Position numbers and translations under genes: made by a program. A DNA stretch of 59,647 nt from an uncultured Erysipelotrichaceae bacterium (GTDB taxonomy: Bacteria; Bacillota_I; Bacilli_A; Erysipelotrichales; Erysipelotrichaceae). Below the pieces are notes generated by a model. The model was not told where the DNA came from. It did no database searches and saw only the letters and a program-made list of their open reading frames with translations. Positions 52,635 through 59,647 of the stretch are shown here, piece after piece. Where the stretch lies: positions 1 through 59,647 of the forward strand of contig CANDJN010000011.1 in assembly GCA_947385085.1 (NCBI GenBank), written 5' to 3'. Positions within the stretch are counted from its first letter, which is position 1; every line of letters starts with the position of its first letter.

Positions 52635-53244
52635 TTGCCATCCTCAATTCATTTTCTTTTTGTCTTCACTAATAAGACCCATTTCAAAGTGAAAAAGTTT
52701 GATTTTCCCGTAATTACCAAACATTGGCAATACGATGAACTTTGCCAGAAGGACTAATAATCAACACAGTATGATCGTCAGATGATTTAATGCCTCCCAT
52801 CGACCCTTTTTCTTAGTCTCATTTATCTTTTTTCTGTCATAGTCACTTATAAGTCCTTGATTTTCAAGGCATTGTGCTAATCCCTTTTTTTTCTGACCTT
52901 TTCTATTCTTTTTCCGCTGAAAAAAATATTTTTTATAAGTCATCGATCTTTTTATCTAGCCATTAATCCAACCGAAGCAGAGAGCTTCTTCCAAAGCATC
53001 ACTCGCTTTTAATGTTTTCAATAAAGCACTTGCGAAATTCAACGCGGCTGATAAACGTAATCATTTCATATATTACTTTTTTCTTATCATGAATCCCCTA
53101 AGCAATTACGATCAAATTCAGTCTATATATCCTCTATCAAAGCATGTCATTCTTTGTTCTATCATTCAATTCGCGTCTTGAGGCAAGAAATGTATCCCCT
53201 ATCGCTCCATGTTTATTTACTGTATGATTTTGATTCAGAGTATA
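52635..53244. other. Gene-free spacer between the M6 protease gene and ccpA
   Basis: AT-rich DNA. A 60-codon Lys-rich frame at 52761-52943 on the minus strand lacks a Shine-Dalgarno and any family resemblance. I see no RNA gene or repeat. Confidence 0.5.
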
Positions 53245-53278
53245 TAAAAAGCTGTCTGCTTTCAAAGACAACTTTCTA
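53245..53278 (-). terminator. Terminator after ccpA
   Basis: AAGCTGTCT (53249-53257) and AGACAACTT (53266-53274) form a 9-bp stem (one G-T pair) with an 8-base loop; T-run on the minus strand. Confidence 0.75.
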
Positions 53279-53323
53279 CGCTATTAGACTATCAAATGGT
53301 TTTATCTTTATCGAATCAACGAT

Positions 53324-54319
53324 CTATTTCGTTGATTTTCTCGGAGTGAAAATATATGTGAGCTCAATTTCCTTATCAAAGGGCTCCGCTTCATTTTGAA
53401 GCATCTTTGTCAGCACACGCATTGCGACTGCGCCCAAATCATAGTCCGGTATTTTAAATCCGGATATTTGCGGACGTGCCATTGCCAGATACTTACTGTC
53501 TAATACACAAGCCAATTCCATATCCTCGGGAATCGAAATGCCTGCTTCCTTGGCTGTATTTAATACTGCCATTGCCTGTGAATCACGATATGTAATCATC
53601 AAGGAATGATGGTGCTCCTTCATATACTTTTGTAGGTACAAATAGCTAGACCGATATTCCTTAGGAATCGCAATGTAATTTTCAAACGTTAAGCCACGAT
53701 CGGCATAAGCCTTTTCTAAGCCATCTCGCAACTGCTGCACCATAGCCAGATTTTTTCGATCCTCCACCAGAGCGATGTCGGTAATACCCCGTTTTAGATA
53801 TTCGCCCGCAAAATCATAAATTAATTTTGCATAATCGACATAAACAGAACCAATCGTCTCATCGCTCATGCGATTACCGATGACCACAATCGGAACCTGA
53901 TAACGAGTCAGCGTATTTAATTCTTCCTGGTTCAACTTATCGTTAAAGATCACAACACCATCCACATGAGATTTGATAATCGTTTCAATAATATCATTCA
54001 TCTCTGAAATGCCTTCTGTGGTCGTATGCAAGATGATATTGTATTTGTAAATCTTGGCAACATCAATCAACCCATTGATAATCTGCCCGGTATAAAAGAA
54101 ACTAGCCTCGGGAACAATTAGGGCAATGGTTGTCGTCTTTTGTAATGCCAATCCCTGTGCGATCGCATTGGGCTTATAGCCAAGCTTTTCAATCGCCTCC
54201 TGAACCTTCATGCGGGTATCTTCACGTACCACCTCGGATCCGTTGATCACCCTTGATACGGTAGCCAGCGACACATCTGCTTCTTTCGCAACATCATAGA
54301 TCGTGATTCGTTTCATCAT
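53324..54319 (-). CDS. ccpA: CcpA-type LacI-family regulator
   Basis: A 331-residue LacI/GalR protein. HTH ITIYDVAKEADVSLATVSRVING, hinge YKPNAIAQGLALQKT, and a periplasmic-binding-like core (ALIVPEASFFYTGQIINGLIDVA, DGVVIFNDK, PIVVIGNRM). The order murC-ytxG-ytxH-ccpA matches Bacillus, which supports ccpA, the global carbon catabolite regulator working with HPr-Ser-P. The start ATGATG at 54319 overlaps the preceding gene by 26 bases, with GAGGTG upstream. Confidence 0.85.
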   Translation of the reverse strand: MMKRITIYDVAKEADVSLATVSRVINGSEVVREDTRMKVQEAIEKLGYKPNAIAQGLALQKTTTIALIVPEASFFYTGQIINGLIDVAKIYKYNIILHTTTEGISEMNDIIETIIKSHVDGVVIFNDKLNQEELNTLTRYQVPIVVIGNRMSDETIGSVYVDYAKLIYDFAGEYLKRGITDIALVEDRKNLAMVQQLRDGLEKAYADRGLTFENYIAIPKEYRSSYLYLQKYMKEHHHSLMITYRDSQAMAVLNTAKEAGISIPEDMELACVLDSKYLAMARPQISGFKIPDYDLGAVAMRVLTKMLQNEAEPFDKEIELTYIFTPRKSTK

Positions 54320-54896
54320 CCTGCACCTCAGTGAGATCCGCGCTCGACGCATCCTCTTTCTCTTTCAAAACCTTCTTTAAGCCGGTATAGGCACTCTCCG
54401 CAAGTTTCAGTGTTCCTTTCTTGAAGGACGCTACCCCCTTTTTCACCCGTTCGTCATTTTTTACCGACTGCACCATGGCTTCCACCTTCTGTCCACCCTC
54501 AGTCTTGCGAAACTCCTGCACACCGGCGTTTACGGTACGCTTGATACAATCCCCTGTTTCCGCAGCGACCTTGACCCCCTTATCCATAGCTTGCCGCAAA
54601 TCCTCATTTTCCTTTAATTTTTGTAGCTGTAATTTCGCAGCCGCAATGAGCCGATCGCTTTCCTCACGAATTTTCGCTTTTTGCGTCTGTGCTTCTTCAC
54701 TATCTTTGTTTTCACTTAACCATACCCGCAGACTTGCATACATCTGCGCGATTGCTTCCTTACAGTCATCAATGATCTTAGCACCCTGTGAAGAAGCAGC
54801 TCCTTTTTCCTCATCTTCTACCGTGATAATCTTAAATTTAGCCTCTGCCTCCATCTTTGTTACATCGTCTGCTTTTTCATTGTTGAACTGATTCAT
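54294..54896 (-). CDS. YtxH-like stress/accessory protein
   Basis: A 200-residue, highly charged, Ala/Lys/Glu-rich protein predicted as long helices (MNQFNNEKADDVTKMEAEAKFK..., AQMYASLRVWLSENK). It has no membrane segment. It lies where Bacillus has ytxH (general-stress protein), between ytxG and ccpA, and its composition suits a coiled-coil partner. It starts at 54896 with GAGGTGAGG upstream and overlaps ytxG by 20 bases. Homology to YtxH is by position more than sequence. Confidence 0.65.
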   Translation of the reverse strand: MNQFNNEKADDVTKMEAEAKFKIITVEDEEKGAASSQGAKIIDDCKEAIAQMYASLRVWLSENKDSEEAQTQKAKIREESDRLIAAAKLQLQKLKENEDLRQAMDKGVKVAAETGDCIKRTVNAGVQEFRKTEGGQKVEAMVQSVKNDERVKKGVASFKKGTLKLAESAYTGLKKVLKEKEDASSADLTEVQDDETNHDL

Positions 54897-55323
54897 TTTC
54901 CTCACCTCGTATGATTGTTTCATCATTTACATTCTTTAACGATTCAGAATTTTTATTTTTTAATGCTTCCGTCTTCTTTTTGATTTCCGCATTTCTTTCA
55001 TTCACTGATCGAATCAATGATCCGATATTATCTACCAATGACGATAAGAGACTGCGTAAAACACTCTTACTGGCATCATGCACATTATCAATTGTATCGC
55101 TGATGTCATTCAGTGTCTGCATCGGCTTATCTAATGCATCAATCTGCTTATTGGCACTGTCCAGAGTGCTTTTTAAGGAAACGACCGTAGCGTTAGTTGA
55201 TACCAACAGGGCAATTAATTTACGCAAAAAGATAATTAAGAACACCAGCGCTGTTGCCCCGAAAATCGGTAGCAGTTTCCCCGCTACCGTACTGGTAAGA
55301 TTTAATAACTGATCAAGTTCCAT
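54877..55323 (-). CDS. YtxG/DUF948-family membrane protein
   Basis: A 148-residue protein with one N-terminal membrane helix (LLPIFGATALVFLIIFLRKLIALL) followed by a coiled coil (LKSTLDSANKQIDALDKPMQTLNDISDTIDN), the pattern of DUF948 proteins such as Bacillus YtxG. The soluble part probably lies in the cytoplasm. It follows murC with 49 bases between and is translationally overlapped with the next gene. Confidence 0.85.
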   Translation of the reverse strand: MELDQLLNLTSTVAGKLLPIFGATALVFLIIFLRKLIALLVSTNATVVSLKSTLDSANKQIDALDKPMQTLNDISDTIDNVHDASKSVLRSLLSSLVDNIGSLIRSVNERNAEIKKKTEALKNKNSESLKNVNDETIIRGEENESVQQ

Positions 55324-55372
55324 ATCTACACCTCTTTTAATATTCTACAACACTTTGAAAGTGATTACAAGT

Positions 55373-56677
55373 TCATTGAAAACTTTTTACAATATTTTTA
55401 AGCTTATAAATATCTTTAGATGACATAAACAAATAGACGGCAGGTCCCTGTGCTGCGAGCTGCTTTGCGCCCACCTCATCCTCACGAATGACAATGCCCT
55501 TTTGACTCTTGGATGCCAAATCCTTGATCGTCACTGATATACCGGCTTCCTTTTGGGCATTTTCGGGAAATTCGCAAAGATAGACTTCATCTGCTTCATC
55601 CAAAGCCTTGGCAAATTCATCTAAGAAATAGGCAATTCGCGAAAAGCGGTCCGGCTTGAAAATGGCAATGATTTTGCGACCGGGATACTTCATCCGTGCC
55701 GCTTCAATCGTTAAGCGAACAGCGGTGGGATGATGCGCATAGTCGTCAATATATACGTTGTCATGTTCCAATTCCTCATGAAAGCGCCGCTTGACACCGG
55801 GAAAGGATGATAAAGCCTCCTGCAAGACTTGGGCATCCATGCCCTCCATAATGCCTACCGCAATAACACCCAAACTATTCCATAAAAAAGGTTGCCCAAC
55901 AAACGGCAATTTAAAACTGCCGAACATCTGATTTTTATATATTACATCGAATTGCATTCCATCGCTGCCCTGATGTACATTGACGGCCCGTACATCATTA
56001 TGATCCCCCAAGCCATAGTACAAATGCTCTTGTTCTACCGTTAATAAGCGTACTTGAGCATCATCCCCAAACATTACGACACCCTTTTGAACCTGATTGA
56101 CAAAGCTTTGAAACGCTTCATGATAATCATTCATGTCATGATAATAGTCCACATGATCCAGTTCCATATTCGTGATGATCGCATACTGAGGATAATAAGC
56201 AAGAAAATGGCGTTGATATTCACACGATTCCACCACGAAATACTGGGCATTCTCAGGCATATAGCCGCTGCCATCCCCGATCAAAAAACCACTTGGTGCC
56301 TGCTTTGCCATCACATGTGCAAGCATTCCTGTCGTTGTCGTCTTTCCATGCGTACCGGCAACTGAAATCGTAGTATAGCGCTCCATTAAATGACCTAAAA
56401 ACTCATGATAGCGATAGCACGTTACCGAATCCATGGAACGAGCCCTTTGTACCTCAGGATGATCATCACCAAAGGCATTGCCGATAATGACAGTCATATC
56501 CGCTTTGATATTGTCGGGATTAAAAGGCAATATCTTAATCTTTCGTTCTTCTAACGCCTGCTGCGTAAAAATATATTTTTCAATATCCGATCCCTGTACA
56601 ATTTCACCACAATCAGCCATGATGGTAGCCAGTGAGGCCATGCCGGAACCTTTAATACCGATAAAATGATACAACAT
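55373..56677 (-). CDS. murC: UDP-N-acetylmuramate--L-alanine ligase
   Basis: A 434-residue Mur ligase: GIKGSGMASLATIM (UDP-binding), AGTHGKTTTTGML (ATP-binding), ELDHVDYYHDM, and DDYAHHPTAVRLTIEA. It adds L-Ala to UDP-MurNAc, the step before MurD/MurD2. The ATG at 56677 has GAGGTG nine bases upstream; the GTG at 56689 overlaps that signal. Same order as in Bacillus (sftA-murC-ytxG). Confidence 0.95.
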   Translation of the reverse strand: MLYHFIGIKGSGMASLATIMADCGEIVQGSDIEKYIFTQQALEERKIKILPFNPDNIKADMTVIIGNAFGDDHPEVQRARSMDSVTCYRYHEFLGHLMERYTTISVAGTHGKTTTTGMLAHVMAKQAPSGFLIGDGSGYMPENAQYFVVESCEYQRHFLAYYPQYAIITNMELDHVDYYHDMNDYHEAFQSFVNQVQKGVVMFGDDAQVRLLTVEQEHLYYGLGDHNDVRAVNVHQGSDGMQFDVIYKNQMFGSFKLPFVGQPFLWNSLGVIAVGIMEGMDAQVLQEALSSFPGVKRRFHEELEHDNVYIDDYAHHPTAVRLTIEAARMKYPGRKIIAIFKPDRFSRIAYFLDEFAKALDEADEVYLCEFPENAQKEAGISVTIKDLASKSQKGIVIREDEVGAKQLAAQGPAVYLFMSSKDIYKLKNIVKSFQ

Positions 56678-56694
56678 CGTTGCGGTCACCTCTT

Positions 56695-57486
56695 TTATTC
56701 TTTTATAGTATATGAATCTGTTGTTTTTTCAGTGCTGATTGCTTCATCATCACCGAACAGACTGAATTGCAATAGATCATCGCTCTGTTCACTCTGTTCA
56801 TCGCTGCTTAACAGTTCCTCTAATGGAACGCGAACGACTTCACTCTCATCAATTTCTTCATCGTCATAGGCAATTTCGACATCATCTACATCATCAATGC
56901 CATCCACTGCATATTTGGCTTCGTTTTCACTTTCCAATCTGACCTTGGCTTCCTCTTCAAATTCCTCCAGCTCATTGGCTCCGTACATCGGAGAAAGCAC
57001 AGTACCAAGCGGATTCTTTTTGGGCGCTTTGGCAATCGTCGTCCTTAAAGGCGGAATATCCATTTTCGCAGTATTTGAGCGAGTTTTTACCGTTTCATCA
57101 TCCACTCCGAAAATTGGGGAGATCACAGGTGAGAATTCAAACTCCCTGCGCTTAGGTTCGCTGCGTTTCATATTGTGCTTGTTCACAGGATGTTCCCGTT
57201 CCACCTGCATGCGCTTTACTGTTTCCGGCTCTCCGACCTCAATGCTGGTAAATTTGGTTTCCTTCACCGCTGCTTGATTACCGGAAGCTTCCCGAACCGC
57301 AGAGCGCGGCTGAATCACATCTGCACTTTCCCGAACCTTGGGACGCTGTACTTTTACGGTTTCTTTCGGTTGTTCTTCCTCTTCCTCTATATCTTGAAAG
57401 GAATAATCCTCCAATTCATCATCTTCCAAATCCTCTTCTTCAAACAGGAATCCCACTAATTTCTTAAAAACGCTCACACTGCTCAT
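56695..57486 (-). CDS. Acidic disordered protein with SPIFG/SPMYG motifs, possible SftA N-terminal relic
   Basis: A 263-residue, mostly disordered, Glu/Asp-rich protein. Two short conserved-looking motifs stand out: FSPVISPIFG and LGTVLSPMYG, each preceded by basic residues. Similar SP(I/V)YG motifs occur, as I recall, in the N-terminal linker of Bacillus SftA, the septal DNA translocase whose gene precedes murC. There is no ATPase domain here. The start could be ATG (57486) or GTG (57477), the latter with better Shine-Dalgarno spacing. It may be a septum-related linker protein; the role is unproven. Confidence 0.6.
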   Translation of the reverse strand: MSSVSVFKKLVGFLFEEEDLEDDELEDYSFQDIEEEEEQPKETVKVQRPKVRESADVIQPRSAVREASGNQAAVKETKFTSIEVGEPETVKRMQVEREHPVNKHNMKRSEPKRREFEFSPVISPIFGVDDETVKTRSNTAKMDIPPLRTTIAKAPKKNPLGTVLSPMYGANELEEFEEEAKVRLESENEAKYAVDGIDDVDDVEIAYDDEEIDESEVVRVPLEELLSSDEQSEQSDDLLQFSLFGDDEAISTEKTTDSYTIKE

Positions 57487-57512
57487 CCTCTCTCTTTTAC
57501 ATCTGCATTTAA

Positions 57513-57848
57513 TTATGATAACGATGCCAAAAAGTCATCAATTTCCGTTTCACTCTTGCGCAGCTTTGATACAAAGCGACCTAATTCCTTACCGTTTCGA
57601 TAAGCGATAAAGCTGGGGATTCCCATTACCATTTCAGCTTGAGCAAGCGCTGTCCATTCATCCCGATCAATGTAATAAAATGCATAATCCGCATATTTTT
57701 CACACAGCTTCGGCATGAATGGTTCAATGAAACGACAATCTGGACACCATGTAGCGCTATATACAAAAACGCTTACCTGATCCTTTGCCTTGATCTGTTC
57801 ATAATCCGCTTCATCCTGAATGCTTTTCATATATTCCTTCATTTTCAT
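57513..57848 (-). CDS. ytpP: YtpP-like thioredoxin-family protein
   Basis: A 111-residue thioredoxin fold with active site WCPDC (ATWCPDCRFIEPF) and the cis-Pro GIPSFIAYRNGKEL. Bacillus YtpP is a bacillithiol or protein disulfide reductase near murC and ccpA; the location agrees. It overlaps the lipoprotein gene by four bases (ATGA). Confidence 0.88.
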   Translation of the reverse strand: MKMKEYMKSIQDEADYEQIKAKDQVSVFVYSATWCPDCRFIEPFMPKLCEKYADYAFYYIDRDEWTALAQAEMVMGIPSFIAYRNGKELGRFVSKLRKSETEIDDFLASLS

Positions 57849-58603
57849 TTTTGATCCTCCTCTGTTGTCGCATCACCCTGCGGTGGTGCTTCACTATCTG
57901 CGCCCTCCAATAATTCACTCAGCGAACCGCTGGAAGGGATATTCTGTTCCAGATAATCCAAATTTTTCTTTTTGGTCTGGGTTAATGACTTTAAAGAAAA
58001 GTCCTTTAATATTTTCATCTCATCATATTCAACCGATGTCATAATCGTTAACATCGCCTGCAGCATTGCCGGTACTTCGCCGGCGGGAACAAAGGCATAA
58101 AGCTTAATCAAAGAACCGTTCAAATAGACAAGATAATAGCCGTTGCTTGGCATCAGCTGCAAGGTATAAGTAAATGCTTCCTTTGCGCCATTGACATAAT
58201 TTCCATGGTATACGATTTGGGTGGATTGTTGATCCATTGTCGGTTCGATTAGCTCTATCTCTTTTGTGATTTCCTGTTTCTGCGATGCTTCATCGGATTT
58301 CTCTTGATCCACTGCATCATTTTTGGTGTAATAGTTCTTGATGACTATCGCACTGGGATCAAAATTCATCACGATGCGATATCCATCCTTGACCAGTACC
58401 TCACTGAGTTCGTTGGCGTCGCGCTGCCCCACACCTTGCGGCAAATAATAGGAATAATAAGCTTTTCTGCGATTGTTTCCTACGCTCATGGGCGCTGTGA
58501 CAAAAGCGGACAGTTGTTTTAGCACGCGCTGAGGTAAATCCGCTGAACTTATGCAGCCGCTTAATAATAATAAACATGTTACAGCCGCAAAAGCTTTTTT
58601 CAT
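57845..58603 (-). CDS. Lipoprotein, unknown function
   Basis: A 252-residue lipoprotein with signal MKKAFAAVTCLLLLSGCISS (lipobox LSGC). The mature part begins with helix LPQRVLKQLSAF and an alpha/beta domain (GYRIVMNFDPSAIVIKNYY), with a C-terminal acidic tail. No family recognised. It is coupled to ytpP and lies between trmB and ytpP. Confidence 0.82.
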   Translation of the reverse strand: MKKAFAAVTCLLLLSGCISSADLPQRVLKQLSAFVTAPMSVGNNRRKAYYSYYLPQGVGQRDANELSEVLVKDGYRIVMNFDPSAIVIKNYYTKNDAVDQEKSDEASQKQEITKEIELIEPTMDQQSTQIVYHGNYVNGAKEAFTYTLQLMPSNGYYLVYLNGSLIKLYAFVPAGEVPAMLQAMLTIMTSVEYDEMKILKDFSLKSLTQTKKKNLDYLEQNIPSSGSLSELLEGADSEAPPQGDATTEEDQK

Positions 58604-58747
58604 GGTTTTCCTCCTAACATTTACATTCTTATTTATTATATCATGTTATGAGAAAGAAAGAATAGTTTTTTTATGGTATTGCGATGAAATCATCACATCA
58701 TTATCATTTCTTTTTCATTTTATGCGTTTTTAAAGCGATCCAATTCA

Positions 58748-59416
58748 TCAGCGTTTTTTCTTATCCTTATTGATATAAGGGTATTTTTTCCATACCGCCT
58801 GATAGATCGGCTGATTTTGATTCATAAAACGCTGTTCATATTCCGTTATCGCATCTTCCTCATGCGCTTCTTTGTGATAATCCATATGAATCTCATGCAG
58901 GAACCAGCCGCCCTCTTGAAATTGTAACAGCGAAAATTCAAACAGAGAAGCATTGTCCGTTTTCATTCTTATCTCACCCTGGTCTTGAATTAAGCGAGCA
59001 TAACGGGCAATAAAAGACGCATGGGAAAGACGTTTTTTATGGGCGCGCTTTTTGGGCCATGGATCAGAGAAATTCAGATGTAAAACATCAATTTCACCCG
59101 GTTCAAACCAATATTCGATTTCCTGCGCATCACCCACGATGAGCGCCGCATTATTTTGCGTATCGCTTGCCTGATCGTATTTACGAGCGGCGATGGCTGC
59201 GACGTTTGGATCCTTTTCAACGCCGACCCATGCGCTTTGCGGATCGCGCTTACTCATTTCTACCAGATAATCACCTTTACCACAACCGATTTCCACATGG
59301 AGCTTTTCTCCGCTCAGTTTTGCTTTCCATTTTCCCTGGTGCTCGCTTGGCTTCGCTGCGACAAACGGTGAGTGCTTTAGGTAATCCTCTGCCCATGCCA
59401 ATTTTCGCATTCTCAT
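58748..59416 (-). CDS. trmB: tRNA (guanine-N7-)-methyltransferase
   Basis: A 222-residue SAM-dependent methyltransferase that makes m7G46 in tRNA. It has VEIGCGKGDYLVEMSKRDP (SAM binding), HLNFSDPWPKKRAHKKRL (TrmB signature) and TEYEQRF near the end. In Bacillus trmB (ytmQ) lies close to ytpP as well. ATGAGAATG at the start allows two starts three codons apart; 59416 has no strong Shine-Dalgarno but GGAG lies upstream. Confidence 0.94.
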   Translation of the reverse strand: MRMRKLAWAEDYLKHSPFVAAKPSEHQGKWKAKLSGEKLHVEIGCGKGDYLVEMSKRDPQSAWVGVEKDPNVAAIAARKYDQASDTQNNAALIVGDAQEIEYWFEPGEIDVLHLNFSDPWPKKRAHKKRLSHASFIARYARLIQDQGEIRMKTDNASLFEFSLLQFQEGGWFLHEIHMDYHKEAHEEDAITEYEQRFMNQNQPIYQAVWKKYPYINKDKKKR

Positions 59417-59647
59417 AATTCACCCAACTCCTTTATGGAAATAATATTTCATATCATTCATTTCCTGTTTTCATTTTATTCACTTAAGCTTATCTACTAT
59501 TTTAACATATTCCCGCGACTTCCCCTATCTTTTTCTAACCATGTGCTCGCCATAGCGCCAGACGCTGTTCATATTGGCGTACATCATAGGCGCGGGAGTT
59601 TGACACATGGAAAAAGCATCAATACACAAATAACGGCTTAAACAAAG
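59417..59647. other. Gene-free right edge
   Basis: AT-rich region upstream of trmB, probably its promoter. No gene seen before the window ends. Confidence 0.4.

Noticed and set aside
52761..52943. Lys-rich 60-codon frame
   Set aside because: No Shine-Dalgarno, AT-rich biased composition, no resemblance to a known protein.
53310..53340. Inverted repeat AATCAACGA/TCGTTGATT as terminator of ccpA
   Set aside because: It overlaps the last codons and no T-run follows on the minus strand; the hairpin at 53249-53274 is the better terminator.
1..59647. CRISPR arrays, prophage and rRNA genes
   Set aside because: No regularly spaced direct repeats, phage structural genes or rRNA sequences were seen.

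Overview
The window is about 59.6 kb of low-to-moderate GC DNA from a spore-forming Firmicute. It carries gerE, gerM, spoVID, spoVFA/spoVFB and cse60 homologues, T-box leaders on two tRNA synthetase units, SD-led genes with frequent ATGA overlaps, and UGA used only as stop. A DUF3196-type protein, long blocks of Bacillus-like gene order and no haem genes where Bacillus has them point to the Erysipelotrichia side of the Bacilli. This placement is inference from gene content.

Layout. (1) 1-633: the start of ppdK with a candidate cre site. (2) 786-6508: four tandem copies of an unrecognised membrane-protein family, one decayed at its N-terminus. (3) 6886-8869: two CobW-type GTPases, one with a His-rich metal-binding stretch, the other fused to an OB-like domain. 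(4) 9105-10835: a nucleoside hydrolase and an ECF-type S component behind a short structured leader with an intrinsic terminator, possibly preQ1-I-like. (5) 10952-21630, minus strand: DUF3196 gene, tig, lon, engB, spoVID, a T-box leader, GNAT, valS, ilvE. This is the Bacillus tig-lon-ysxC-(hem)-spoVID-valS order without clpX, lonB and the hem genes. (6) tRNA-Arg(UCU) near 22 kb. (7) 22142-34003, minus strand: cvpA, mutS2, uvrC, gerE, a VanY-like protein lacking its catalytic residues, murL, murD2, gerM, a phosphodiesterase and a membrane protein, with rnhC divergent. The order again matches Bacillus, but where Bacillus has the glutamate racemase gene racE next to gerM, this window has a MurL/MurD2-type pair.

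(8) 35203-37857: lspA, rluD-type synthase and a rhomboid protease. (9) 38203-39950: a PadR regulator with two membrane proteins. (10) 40177-45852: lipoprotein, MurJ-type flippase, rsuA-type synthase, thyA, folA and pdp in one tightly packed operon. (11) 45982-48640: dipicolinate synthesis (spoVFA, spoVFB, dapA) followed by cse60 and a small Cys-rich protein. (12) 48780-49480: an IS200-type element. (13) 49532-52634: tyrS with T-box, and an M6-type metalloprotease. (14) 53324-59416: trmB, lipoprotein, ytpP, an acidic protein at the sftA position, murC, ytxG, ytxH-like and ccpA, matching the Bacillus ytpP-murC-ytxGH-ccpA order without aroA.

The most striking points are the probable MurD2-MurL route to D-glutamate in peptidoglycan at the racE position, the attenuator ahead of a possible queuosine or nucleoside salvage pair, the VanY-fold pseudoenzyme beside murL, and the expanding and decaying tandem family.
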